A stretch of DNA of 64,000 bases from Agarilytica rhodophyticola (GCF_002157225.2 NZ_CP020038.1:4866501-4930500), one strand, 5' to 3'; positions 18,657 through 26,225 are shown, counted from the stretch's first letter. The notes: generated by a model from the sequence alone, not told the origin. Numbers and translations are program-made.

Positions 18657-19151
18657 ATGGCAAGATTAATTTTAGTTTGTGGCCCTACCGGTGCTGGAAA
18701 AACTACTTATTCAATATCGCTATCTAAAGAAATTGATGCCATTAGATTCTCAATAGACCCATGGATGCAGACTTTATTTTCAGAAGATATGACTTCACTT
18801 GATTACTCTTGGATGATGGAACGAGTTAATAGATGCTACAAACAAATATGGCAAGTAAGTGAACAGATTTTAGCACTTAATGGAAATGTTATTTTAGATT
18901 TAGGCTTTACGACAAAAAAACAAAGACAGTACTTTTTTGAGTTGGCTAGAAATTTAAGTGTTGAACCTGAAATACACTATTTAGATGCACCCAAAGATGT
19001 CCGTAAAAAACGGGTAGAAAAGAGAAATATTGAAAAAGACCCTAGTGTTTACTCATTCGAAGTTAATAATCTCATGTTTAATTTCATGGAAACAAAATTT
19101 GAAATTCCAAGCCAAAAAGAGCTTAAGAATGGCCGCACAATAGAGGTATAA
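18657..19151 (+). CDS. P-loop AAA_33-type kinase / zeta-toxin-like ATPase
   Basis: A 164-residue cytoplasmic protein with a Walker A motif, CGPTGAGKTTYS (residues 8-19), and the sequence VILDLGFTTKKQRQ, typical of small AAA_33 predicted kinases that also include zeta-toxin and chloramphenicol phosphotransferase relatives. RKKRVEKRN near residue 120 fits the basic LID segment. The phosphate acceptor is unknown. Such genes are frequent in integron cassettes. The stop codon TAA is embedded in an attC-like box (GTATAAC). Confidence 0.8.
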   Translation: MARLILVCGPTGAGKTTYSISLSKEIDAIRFSIDPWMQTLFSEDMTSLDYSWMMERVNRCYKQIWQVSEQILALNGNVILDLGFTTKKQRQYFFELARNLSVEPEIHYLDAPKDVRKKRVEKRNIEKDPSVYSFEVNNLMFNFMETKFEIPSQKELKNGRTIEV

Positions 19152-19225
19152 CAAGAACATTAGAAAGCACCGACAAAAACGTGGGCTAGATGCGGTAGCT
19201 GTCGAATTTTATGTAAATGTCATGA
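19146..19225 (+). repeat. attC-like site 3 (degenerate)
   Basis: GTATAAC at 19146-19152 contains the kinase stop codon. The right box is degenerate (GTCATGA, 19219-19225). CGACA (19171-19175) and TGTCG (19200-19204) form a central stem. It is called mainly on its position and left box. Confidence 0.4.
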
Positions 19226-19238
19226 CTTAGGAGTATCA

Positions 19239-19688
19239 ATGAGACGAACCACTCTATTCTTTTTTATAACAATGCTAATCGGTTGCACTGCAACTGGGCC
19301 AGCCTTCGAGCAGGTTGCTGAGCCTCAAAATGAAAAAGCTATAGCTTATTTTTTCCGCCAAGCTGCATTTTACGGTTCTGGAAGCTGCCCTGATTTAATT
19401 ATCGATCAGAAAAAAATGGGTTGTCTCAAGAACGGAGGGTTCTTCGAAGTTGAATTGGAGCCTGGTGAACATACCATTCTCTTCGATAAAGGAACTTGGG
19501 AGCCAGATAGAGATCTTCGCACGAATATTTTAGTTAAATCTGGGAAAATATATTTTTACGAATATGGCCAAGTTATGACAGGTATATTTGCAACACCGGG
19601 CTTTGGCTCTGTTTCCGGGGAAGAAAACTTTTATCGAAAAACTAGAGAGTATTCAGTAGCTATACTAAAGAAGCTCAAGGAGTCATAA
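19239..19688 (+). CDS. DUF2846-like lipoprotein
   Basis: A 149-residue lipoprotein: the signal ends LIGC, with Cys16 as the probable lipid site. The mature part resembles DUF2846 (PF11008): AIAYFFRQ, then LIIDQKKMGCLKNGGFFEVELEPGEH, then VKSGKIYFYEY, a pattern of short beta strands. It probably sits in the outer membrane or periplasm; the function is unknown. GGAG precedes the ATG by 6 nt. The TAA stop is inside an attC-like TCATAAC box. Confidence 0.72.
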   Translation: MRRTTLFFFITMLIGCTATGPAFEQVAEPQNEKAIAYFFRQAAFYGSGSCPDLIIDQKKMGCLKNGGFFEVELEPGEHTILFDKGTWEPDRDLRTNILVKSGKIYFYEYGQVMTGIFATPGFGSVSGEENFYRKTREYSVAILKKLKES

Positions 19689-19757
19689 CATATCAATTTT
19701 ACGACAAGACTTCACTTCAACTAAAGTGCCGCTGAGTAAGGCATTGTAAATCAATGA
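19683..19757 (+). repeat. attC-like site 4 (degenerate)
   Basis: TCATAAC at 19683-19689 contains the stop of the lipoprotein gene. The inner hairpin CACTT/AAGTG lies near 19711-19726, and CAATTTTAC pairs imperfectly with GTAAATCA downstream. The right box is poorly preserved (TCAATGA, 19751-19757). Confidence 0.35.
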
Positions 19758-19777
19758 GAGAGAAAAGGTAATTCACA

Positions 19778-20197
19778 GTGAATGAAGCAGAAAAAGAAAT
19801 GGCTAGGGAATATTACAAAGAGTTGGTCGAGCAAGAGAGCGTTTCTCTGGCCTTTGTTAGTTCTATTGTCGGAGTCATACCTTCGTTTTTATCCATTTTC
19901 TTCTTGATGACGGGTGGCAAATTACCAGTAATACTTTTTGTTTTACCGGGTATAATTATTGGAGTATGTGCAAAATTTGGTGGTGGTAAGGCATTCCGTC
20001 CTTGGGTAAAAAGTATTCCAGCTTTACTTACTTTCGTATTAATGATTTCTTCATGGCTCGTTTTAGGATTAAGTCATTGGTTTTTAATACTGGCGGTGCC
20101 AAGCGCAGCTCTTGCCTACATAATCGGTAAGCCAAGTCTTACAGAGAGACAAAAGCTTGCCTACTATAGAGTTAAGCGTGGGCTGGTTGATTTATAA
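19778..20197 (+). CDS. Small inner-membrane protein, unknown
   Basis: A 139-residue protein starting at GTG 19778. A charged N-terminal 22 residues precede three or four hydrophobic segments (about 23-45, 48-65, 80-96, 98-112), and a basic C-terminal tail follows. No family was recognised. The stop TAA is embedded in the TTATAAC box of the next attC-like site, so it behaves as a cassette gene. Confidence 0.65.
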   Translation: MNEAEKEMAREYYKELVEQESVSLAFVSSIVGVIPSFLSIFFLMTGGKLPVILFVLPGIIIGVCAKFGGGKAFRPWVKSIPALLTFVLMISSWLVLGLSHWFLILAVPSAALAYIIGKPSLTERQKLAYYRVKRGLVDL

Positions 20198-20295
20198 CAA
20201 AATTATCAAATTGACCCGCACACTATAGGCCAACTATAGCGGCATTAAGCCCCATAATAACCCAGCTCTCAGAATAGAATTATCACTTGTTAGAA
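20192..20295 (+). repeat. attC-like site 5
   Basis: TTATAAC (20192-20198) matches the complement of GTTAGAA (20289-20295) at 6 of 7 positions, with the preceding gene's stop inside the left box. A CTATAG/CTATAG hairpin sits centrally (about 20222-20238). The right box overlaps the TTG start of the next gene. Confidence 0.5.
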
Positions 20296-20877
20296 GCAAC
20301 GATCGCATTAATCTCAACGACAGCGCTACTGCTTGGCTCACCAGGTCCGGCACCAATTGCTCTTGCAGCTAGTGGCGCCTCATTTGGCATAAAAAATAGA
20401 TTACCTTTTCTTACGGGTATTATCCTTGGACTAGCTATTGCCATAGCAGGAGCCGCTCTAGGTCTAGCAACACTTTTTAGTACATTTCCAAATGCGAAAA
20501 ATCTTGTCCAAATTATTGGAGGGGCATACATTTGTTATATTGCGTACAAAATTGCAACCTCTTCTCTTTCTGTACAAAATGAAAAATCAAATGCCCCTAC
20601 TATAAGAGATGGTTTTATATTTAACCTTCTTAATCCCAAGGCATATGCAGCATTCTTGGCCATTTTTTCACAATTCTTATTACCCGCTACAAATATCATT
20701 ATTAGTTATTTCCTAACTGGTTTAGTGTGCATATTGGTCGCACTTGTCGTAGATTCCATATGGTTACTGTTCGGCAATATACTCAGACCCGTTTTTAGCA
20801 AGCCCGAACAAGCCAAAGTGACCAGGCTCTTTTTGGCCATCGGTATGGTTATCGCTGTTGTTTGGAGTTTTCTATGA
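20287..20877 (+). CDS. LysE/RhtB family exporter (first)
   Basis: A 196-residue inner-membrane exporter of the LysE/RhtB type, which pumps out amino acids or related small molecules. The SPGPAPIALAASGASFGIKN segment near the N-terminus is the family signature, FNLLNPKAYAAFLAIFSQF is the central one, and six hydrophobic segments are visible. No ATG is available; TTG 20287 is the start that gives the expected N-terminus, and no good ribosome-binding site precedes it. That fits a start created at a cassette junction. A second, distinct member is at 24480. Confidence 0.82.
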   Translation: MLEATIALISTTALLLGSPGPAPIALAASGASFGIKNRLPFLTGIILGLAIAIAGAALGLATLFSTFPNAKNLVQIIGGAYICYIAYKIATSSLSVQNEKSNAPTIRDGFIFNLLNPKAYAAFLAIFSQFLLPATNIIISYFLTGLVCILVALVVDSIWLLFGNILRPVFSKPEQAKVTRLFLAIGMVIAVVWSFL

Positions 20878-20878
20878 G

Positions 20879-20989
20879 GTATAACCCTGCGCTTAACACG
20901 TATATCCCCACATGCTATACCAGGGCAAATACGCAGCACAGCTTTGTTATTTTCTCGCTGCATATATGCCCGTGAGCTTAGCGTTATGA
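20879..20989 (+). repeat. attC-like site 6
   Basis: GTATAAC (20879-20885) lies two bases after the LysE stop, and GTTATGA (20983-20989) is its partner. Inside, GGGCAAATACGCAGC (20923-20937) pairs with GCTGCATATATGCCC (20957-20971) at 13 of 15 positions around a 19-nt loop. CACG/CGTG pairs just inside the outer boxes. This is one of the best-preserved long sites. Confidence 0.6.
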
Positions 20990-21007
20990 ATCTAAAAAGG
21001 ATTAAAG

Positions 21008-21418
21008 ATGTTTAGACTTTTTAAAAGTAAACCTGTCTTATCTAAAGAAGATACTGCCTTTTAAGTTGTTACTTTTAAATAGTTATTAAAATATTTTGAT
21101 GGAGATAATTTTTATACCCATAACCTAACTACTACTCAACCAGAGGAGCCACCCGGAGGTTGGCATAATTGGGAATTTGCAACGGATATTATAGCTATAT
21201 TTCTTAGCTCTGGAGTATTCATGGCAAATTCTGCCACCAATTTCCAATAGTTTTCGCAGGTCGATTTTAAAGATTGGAAATATAATCGCGATAGCTATCT
21301 ATCAAAATCAGAACATATATATACCTTAGCTATTTTCCTACTAATTGAAAAAGTGTCTATTGATACAACCTTATACCATTTAAAACTTAATTTAAGAAAA
21401 ACTCTAAAAAATATATAA
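21008..21418 (+). pseudogene. Decayed cassette gene with three in-frame stops
   Basis: From ATG 21008 one frame continues for 136 codons to TAA 21416-21418. It is broken by TAA at 21062-21064, TAG at 21080-21082 and TAG at 21248-21250. All three can be explained by a C-to-T change in a Gln codon. Between the stops it reads as ordinary protein (LLKYFDGDNFYTHNL, GGWHNWEFATDIIAIFLSS, DFKDWKYNRDSYLS), so the loss looks recent. No frameshift is needed. The family was not recognised. It sits between attC-like sites 6 and 7. Confidence 0.65.
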
Positions 21419-21827
21419 AAGAGCTATCGGTATCTGTGTGTATCGAGGAACTATTGGCGATTGATTTTGTGTCACCGAGTCATAACACTCTAAGCCAACA
21501 GGGCGATGCAAACGGTGCCTATGCTTGAGGCGTTAGGAGTAAAATAGCTGTTGAAGCCATTCCGATTTGTTGGTTTTACCACAGAAGCTAGGAGGTTAAA
21601 AAATAAAAACTGTTAATATTGCAAATTTATATTTGATGCTTTATGTGTAAAAAACACCGACATATAAAACGCTACCTACACTCTCTCTATCTCTATCTCT
21701 ATTTGATAGTTCAACGTCCATTTCAGTTTATCTAAACCAGCCCCTGCAACTTTTGCAAATATAAGCCCGTATGTATCGATAAGATGTTACGACACTTCAA
21801 ACATTTAATTACAAGGAATAATAAATA
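21419..21827. other. Non-coding stretch around attC-like site 7
   Basis: About 400 nt with no gene. It holds attC-like site 7, then AT-rich sequence with a short CTCTAT microsatellite (three units, 21685-21702). AAGGAA just before 21828 is the ribosome-binding site of the next gene. Confidence 0.5.
21480..21538 (+). repeat. attC-like site 7 (59 nt, the most canonical)
   Basis: TCATAAC (21480-21486) is complementary to GTTAGGA (21532-21538) at 6 of 7 positions. Next to the boxes, ACTCTAAGC and GCTTGAGGC pair with wobbles. The TTGAGGCGTTAG end is like that of Vibrio-type attC repeats. The total length, 59 nt, equals the classical 59-base element. Confidence 0.62.
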
Positions 21828-22403
21828 ATGATCAATATCTACGTTAACGGGCATGGCTATATAAAACAGACTGAAAAATTCAAGGCTGATTACAAAATCC
21901 ATACTTATGTTAAAGAAGGCGAAATGTTTGATGGTAGAGAATTATCGTGTGTTATTAACGATAAAGCTAAAAACTATCCATCTCGTTCTAATGGTGATCC
22001 CAAGATTGAAGTCCACGAGGAGCATGCCAAACAGGCAGAACTTTACGAGCATCTACTTGTAACAACACAGCAAACATATAAGGCAGATCTTGTATTTCAA
22101 GGTTTTTTTAAAGCGAGCAAAGATAATGGGGTCAAGTATACTCAGCTATCGAGTGGTAAACTCTATTTCCTAAAGAAAGCCACTCAAGTATATGTCACAG
22201 ACTATGATAAAATTGTTCCCTTCTCTAAAATCATTAAAGAAGTTAAAGATGAAATTCTCGGGCCCCATGTAGCAGAGTTTCATTGGACCGCATGTCGGTC
22301 AATGCTTACACCACAATATTGTAATTCGGAGAAGCTTATAGCAGACCTGTGTTTTAATATGTATGAAAGTGAAGGGGATACAAGAAGGCGAAAACTGGTT
22401 TAG
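21828..22403 (+). CDS. Unknown protein, frameshifted near its C-terminus
   Basis: A 191-residue frame with a good ribosome-binding site (AAGGAA). It has VNGHGY near the N-terminus and HWTACRSM near residue 150, a pattern loosely like the putative Stv adhesin/toxin-associated family; that is a weak guess. At a run of four G (22374-22377) the frame appears to have slipped: removing one G gives a continuous 239-residue protein running to TAA 22546-22548. As it stands, the last 9 residues (DTRRRKLV and neighbours) are probably out-of-frame sequence. It may be a pseudogene or a sequencing error. Confidence 0.55.
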   Translation: MINIYVNGHGYIKQTEKFKADYKIHTYVKEGEMFDGRELSCVINDKAKNYPSRSNGDPKIEVHEEHAKQAELYEHLLVTTQQTYKADLVFQGFFKASKDNGVKYTQLSSGKLYFLKKATQVYVTDYDKIVPFSKIIKEVKDEILGPHVAEFHWTACRSMLTPQYCNSEKLIADLCFNMYESEGDTRRRKLV

Positions 22404-22548
22404 CTTATTTGTAGCTTATCTTCGCTTTATAGAGTTTTTGCGATTGGTATTTAACAACAAAATGGCGCCAAATTTAACATTAGCCGATATGCAAGTTGAT
22501 CTCACTAAGGGCAGAAGACTAACCTTTAACAATACTATTAATAGCTAA
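22378..22548 (+). pseudogene. Displaced 3' part of the frameshifted gene
   Basis: In the +1 frame the sequence continues as QEGENWFSLFVAYLRFIEFL, then a hydrophilic tail to TAA 22546-22548. An internal ATG at 22363 opens this frame but has no ribosome-binding site, so separate translation is unlikely. The stop lies in the left box of the next attC-like site, which supports this end being the true gene end. Confidence 0.5.
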
Positions 22549-22709
22549 GACGAAACGTTAGGTATACTGCCCGGATGAACAGGATATAGAACATCTAAGC
22601 GAATTGCTGTAACCTATTGAATCTGTTAGAGTTTTATTATCAATATTCATTAGGAAGCTATTGTAGATAGGTTGGATAAACGGGAAATCCGAATAATATT
22701 CTATTAGCT
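22545..22709 (+). repeat. attC-like site 8 (repeat family copy B, degenerate)
   Basis: TAGCTAAGACGAA at the left end pairs with the complement of TTCTATTAGCTA at the right, although the conserved AAC and GTT have become AAG and ATT. Inside, TTCATTAGGA (starting at 22646) pairs with TCCGAATAA with one bulge. It is homologous to copies A and C and ends in GGTTGGAG, the ribosome-binding site of the next gene. A perfect R'-type box, GTTAGGT, at 22555-22561 may be an older junction. Confidence 0.4.
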
Positions 22710-22733
22710 ACCTATTAAAGGTTGGAGTATTCT

Positions 22734-23303
22734 TTGAAAAAAATCCACTTATTAGCAGTAAAACAAGCGATGTTCATCCCTGTATTCGCTTTCTACAATA
22801 TATTCGTAGGGCTATTTGCAGCAGACTATAGTGTTATATCTCAACATATAAGTGAGCTGGCTTTAGAATCCCCGTTTTTTGCGTACTCTCATCGACTTAC
22901 GGATATATTAATTGGTTTGTCTATGTGCTTATTCTCAACAGTTTGTCTTTCGATTGCCAAAGCCAAGTTTACTTTTTTAACAATGTTTGCCTTTGGCATA
23001 ACATGGATTTTTGCTGGTATATTTATTTTAACGAGTCCATTACATGATATTTATGGATTGACAACCATTTTAATAGTGGTTCCAGTTCTATTTGCATTAG
23101 AAATGCGAGACTATTATTTATCAAGGAACTTTCAAAACCTCTGTGTCTTGGTGACACTGATTCATACTGTCTTCTTTTGGTTTTTTAATTATGGATTTAT
23201 GCCTTTCGAATATAAAGGGGTTACACAACGAGTTTGGGTTGCAATTACCCTGGTCTGGTACGGACTAGCTGCCTATCAAGTTGTATCAGTAGCTAACAAG
23301 TAA
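22734..23303 (+). CDS. DUF998-like membrane protein
   Basis: A 189-residue membrane protein with about six hydrophobic segments. YSVISQHISELALES near residue 35 resembles the ISELG motif of DUF998 (PF06197), a family of unknown function. I chose TTG 22734 because GGAG lies 6 nt upstream; the TTG at 22722 would place that site inside the gene. The ribosome-binding site is supplied by repeat copy B. It ends in VANK with an attC-like box overlapping the last codons. Confidence 0.65.
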   Translation: MKKIHLLAVKQAMFIPVFAFYNIFVGLFAADYSVISQHISELALESPFFAYSHRLTDILIGLSMCLFSTVCLSIAKAKFTFLTMFAFGITWIFAGIFILTSPLHDIYGLTTILIVVPVLFALEMRDYYLSRNFQNLCVLVTLIHTVFFWFFNYGFMPFEYKGVTQRVWVAITLVWYGLAAYQVVSVANK

Positions 23304-23405
23304 ATAGACAATGCAAGTATGTTGTAGTTTGATTTTTGATATTCATCGTAAAGCCGTTGTGAATAAGTGAGATAAACAGGAATTACGATGAATTTACTGT
23401 TATGT
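23291..23405 (+). repeat. attC-like site 9 (repeat family copy C)
   Basis: AGCTAAC (23291-23297) and GTTATGT (23399-23405) form the outer boxes. AGTAAA (23299-23304) pairs with TTTACT (23393-23398). TTCATCGTAA (23342-23351) is the perfect complement of TTACGATGAA (23383-23392). Copies A and B have different bases in these arms; B keeps the pairing while A pairs only partly. Length 115 nt. Confidence 0.6.
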
Positions 23406-23421
23406 ATCATGGTAGTTTTTA

Positions 23422-23664
23422 ATGCACAAAGCTCAAGTATATGTGTTTTCAGGTAAATTTCAAGATAGGGGTGAGGCTTGTTTGTATTCTGAGCCTCAAT
23501 GGGAGTCAGAACCAGATAATTCTGCCTCAGACGAAGAATACAATGCATGGGAAGACAGAAACCCTACTCACAAACTAAAGAGTAATATTGATTCATATTT
23601 AGATGAAGATTTTATTGAAACAGTTGCAATGGACATAGAGTACTTATTAAGTATAAATAGTTAG
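23422..23664 (+). CDS. Small acidic protein, possible Imm22-like immunity protein
   Basis: An 80-residue acidic cytoplasmic protein. EACLYSEPQWESEPDNSASD and EEYNAWEDRNPTHKLKS followed by YLDEDFIETV resemble, from memory, the immunity-protein-22 group that protects against polymorphic toxins. No toxin gene is adjacent, so it would be an orphan immunity gene, which is common in cassette arrays. The weak GGTAG before the ATG comes from repeat copy C. The family call needs a profile search. Confidence 0.55.
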   Translation: MHKAQVYVFSGKFQDRGEACLYSEPQWESEPDNSASDEEYNAWEDRNPTHKLKSNIDSYLDEDFIETVAMDIEYLLSINS

Positions 23665-23839
23665 CAATAACAATATTGATAAACTCAAAGCTTTGGCGAA
23701 GGATTCAAATATATTAGTTTTAGTCTACAAACAAGTACTGGGTGGCTTTAAGCTTACGACTCAACCAATATCAAATTCATCACTCATATATTGTGGCCGC
23801 TATGAATGCTCAATATAAAACACATACCAAGTAAATGTA

Positions 23840-24118
23840 ATGTATAAATGTCCAAGCTGCAAAGAAACTACCATTAGTTGGTGGCAAAAATTATGGGCTA
23901 CTAGGCTAAGCCCGGCAAAATGCGAAGCTTGTGGCAAGTGGTGTTATGTACCAATTAAATATGCTTGGGCTATATACATATATTTGGCTTTGCCTACTGC
24001 TTTAGTTTGGCTACTTGTTTTAGTTTTTCAGTCCAGCTGGCCTTTGTTTATTTTTGTAGTAGCTGTCCCCTGGGCGGTAAAACGTAGTATTTTAAGTAAT
24101 AACTTATTAGCTAAATAG
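23840..24118 (+). CDS. Zinc-ribbon small membrane protein
   Basis: A 92-residue protein: the N-terminal 35 residues carry CPSC and CEAC, a four-Cys zinc ribbon, and two hydrophobic helices follow (about 45-65 and 66-82). This layout is common among small inner-membrane proteins without known function. No strong ribosome-binding site is seen. CTGTAAC, a possible attC left box, lies 16 nt after the stop. Confidence 0.62.
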   Translation: MYKCPSCKETTISWWQKLWATRLSPAKCEACGKWCYVPIKYAWAIYIYLALPTALVWLLVLVFQSSWPLFIFVVAVPWAVKRSILSNNLLAK

Positions 24119-24158
24119 TGTATATAAAATTAAACTGTAACAAGACGTCTGATTCACC

Positions 24159-24413
24159 TACTATTGGGATCAAGATTCAGGTGAAGCTAAAACAGCACTT
24201 GAAGAGCTAATATAAAAAGCGAGAAAGGTAGTCTCAATTTCTAAATGCCAAGATTACATCGTGCAAAAAGAAAATACTGTGTACTGGGTTTCAGCACCAT
24301 GCTATTTTTGGAACATTAATATGCTAGAAAGAAACGTTAACAAATCAATGAGTATACCAAAAGCAAGTATTGGTAATGCAATCCGTTGTAGCAATGGGGG
24401 CTTTTGTAAATAG
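24159..24413 (+). pseudogene. Truncated gene remnant with one in-frame stop
   Basis: One frame reads YYWDQDSGEAKTALEELI, a stop (TAA 24213-24215), then about 65 residues (KARKVVSISKCQDYIVQ, VYWVSAPCYFWNINML) to TAG 24411-24413. The stop may derive from CAA by one C-to-T change. There is no start codon: upstream the frame meets TGA at 24150 and TAA at 24138. It appears to have lost its 5' end. The family was not recognised. Confidence 0.5.
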
Positions 24414-24479
24414 GGCTAATAACATAAATCACGCGCCAAATACCTGTTTACAACATTTAATTCTCTTAGAGGAAGTAAT

Positions 24480-25097
24480 GTGGAAATTTTGAAGTTGCTT
24501 TTCTTTATACCTGCATGTTTTGCGCTTAACATAGCTCCCGGGCCAAATAACCTTATGTCTATGAATAATGCCCGCTGCTATGGTTTCAAGACTACTGTTA
24601 TTGCTGGTCTTAGTCGAATTGTGGCGTTTTCGTTAATGATTGTCTTGTCAGCATCAGGTTTAGCCGTCGTGTTGCACACATCTGAGAAACTATTTTTCAT
24701 CATTAAGCTACTGGGTGCCGCTTATTTATTGTGGATTGCTTTTAATCTTTGGTGTTCAAATAGACATCCTGTTACGGAAATAACAGAAACTCTTAGCCTC
24801 TTAGACTTGGCAAAACAGGAATTTTTATTAGCTGCTGGCAATCCCAAGGCAATTCTCATCTTTACCGCGTTTCTCCCGCAGTTCATAGATATTTCAGATA
24901 GGGTAAATGAACAATTCTTGATTTTGGGTTCAACCTTCTTAATCTTAGAAATGGCTGCTATATCCATATATGCGTTATTTGGAATGTACTTAAGACAATG
25001 GTTTACAAAACCCAAAATGGCAAAGTGTTTTAATAGAGTATGCGCTACGTTTTTAGCAATATCGGGTGTTAATCTGTTATTTACCCGTCAACAATAA
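24480..25097 (+). CDS. LysE/RhtB family exporter (second)
   Basis: A 205-residue inner-membrane exporter starting at GTG 24480, with AGAGGAAG upstream. Signatures are NIAPGPNNLMSMNNARCYGF near the N-terminus and LLAAGNPKAILIFTAFLPQF in the middle, closer to the RhtB/amino-acid exporter group than the one at 20287. Six hydrophobic segments are visible. The substrate is unknown. It sits within the cassette-like run but has no clear attC box immediately after it. Confidence 0.82.
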   Translation: MEILKLLFFIPACFALNIAPGPNNLMSMNNARCYGFKTTVIAGLSRIVAFSLMIVLSASGLAVVLHTSEKLFFIIKLLGAAYLLWIAFNLWCSNRHPVTEITETLSLLDLAKQEFLLAAGNPKAILIFTAFLPQFIDISDRVNEQFLILGSTFLILEMAAISIYALFGMYLRQWFTKPKMAKCFNRVCATFLAISGVNLLFTRQQ

Positions 25098-25139
25098 AAT
25101 ACTACCAAGCACACAAAGTGGTATTGTCAAAGGAAGGTG

Positions 25140-25181
25140 TTTGCTATTTGGGATCATCGACCAAAAACCTTAAATAGCAAA
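25140..25181 (+). repeat. 10-bp perfect inverted repeat
   Basis: TTTGCTATTT (25140-25149) is the exact complement of AAATAGCAAA (25172-25181), with a 22-nt loop, about 40 nt after the LysE stop. It may be a terminator or the stem of a worn attC site; no outer AAC/GTT boxes are preserved. Confidence 0.4.
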
Positions 25182-25717
25182 GAAGTTCATAAGTCGCTCA
25201 AATATTAACCCTCAGCTACAAGAAATCGTGCCACACTAACGTGGTCGGAACATTTGAACAAAAGAACACCACACGACTTGGCTATCATTTATAGTTTTTC
25301 GTGATTACTCGGAAAATGTCTAGATAGAATATCGACAAAAATAACCACTATAAGTATGCGTGAATTTTACAGGCTCTAGCAAAAGGCTTGCGAGACGCCG
25401 TCTATAGGGAATTGCAGAGGATCGTAGGGTAGTTTGGGCATAATCACCGGGAAGCATCAAATCGAGACGATATAGGGCCTTCGGTATACCAAACGGCCCC
25501 TATAGAGCTGTATTCCAGGGAAACCATTGTAATGGTTAAGATACTTTTTATTACTAGGCAGATCCTGTGGCTAGGTTTATGATCCTAATGCTATTATGCT
25601 CTTTCTTGCGCTAGTGTTTCAGTATTTTCCACTAGCGGGGATAGACTAAAACGTATCGATACAGACAGCATATGCGGTCGCTAGGCTTCCATAGGTGCCA
25701 TCTGATGGAATTCAGCT

Positions 25718-25746
25718 GCAAATGATCGCAAATGATCGCAAATGAT
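25718..25746 (+). repeat. Tandem repeat GCAAATGATC x2.9
   Basis: Three copies of GCAAATGATC, the last lacking its final base, lie about 30 nt before the DUF4399 start codon. The position could affect expression of the downstream gene, but no function is shown. Confidence 0.8.
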
Positions 25747-25775
25747 AAAGGTGGCGTGTAATTTAGGAAATCACA

Positions 25776-26204
25776 ATGAACAAAGCTATTGTTTTACTAA
25801 TACTTGGTATATTTAGTTCAACTACAGCCGTTGCAAACGAGCTGATATCAAAATCTGCAGATGGGGCGAAAGTCTATTTTATAACCCCCAAAAATGGCCA
25901 GGTTATGAATGGGGAATTTAAGGTTAAGTTTGGATTAAGTGGAATGGGCGTAGCTCCAGCGGGCAGTAAAGTGGAAAATACTGGGCATCATCATATCTTG
26001 ATAAATAAAGATGTTTCAAAAATTGACTTTACGATGCCCCTACCTGCGACGGATCAAATCAAACATTTTGGTGGTGGACAAACTGAAACCGTTTTAAAGC
26101 TTCCAAAGGGAGAACATACGCTACAGTTACTGCTGGGCAATTATCTGCATATTCCACACAATAAGCCGGTCATATCTGAAAAGATTACCATTACTGTAAA
26201 GTAA
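25776..26204 (+). CDS. DUF4399 secreted protein
   Basis: A 142-residue exported protein with a signal peptide ending TAVA (about residue 20). KVYFITPKNGQVM, GHHHILINKD and KLPKGEHTLQLLLG match the DUF4399 family (PF14347), small periplasmic beta-sandwich proteins. The His cluster (GHHH, LHIPH) suggests a metal site, but no function is established. The start follows AGGAAATCACA. Confidence 0.8.
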   Translation: MNKAIVLLILGIFSSTTAVANELISKSADGAKVYFITPKNGQVMNGEFKVKFGLSGMGVAPAGSKVENTGHHHILINKDVSKIDFTMPLPATDQIKHFGGGQTETVLKLPKGEHTLQLLLGNYLHIPHNKPVISEKITITVK

Positions 26205-26225
26205 TTTAATAAGACGAATAAGTTG

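Larger units (their letters stand above)
25098..25775. other. Long non-coding stretch with hairpins
   Basis: About 680 nt without a convincing gene. It contains TTTGCTATTT/AAATAGCAAA (25140-25181), a second hairpin TATAGGGCC/GGCCCCTATA (25471-25504) and a 10-bp tandem repeat (25718-25746). It may hold the debris of one or more lost cassettes. Confidence 0.5.

Noticed and set aside
21008-21418. Programmed stop-codon readthrough or an alternative genetic code to explain the three internal stops
   Set aside because: All the intact genes in the window use normal stops and no recoding signal was seen; ordinary gene decay is simpler.
25718-25746. Possible CRISPR array
   Set aside because: The units are 10 bp, directly adjacent without spacers, and no cas genes are present.
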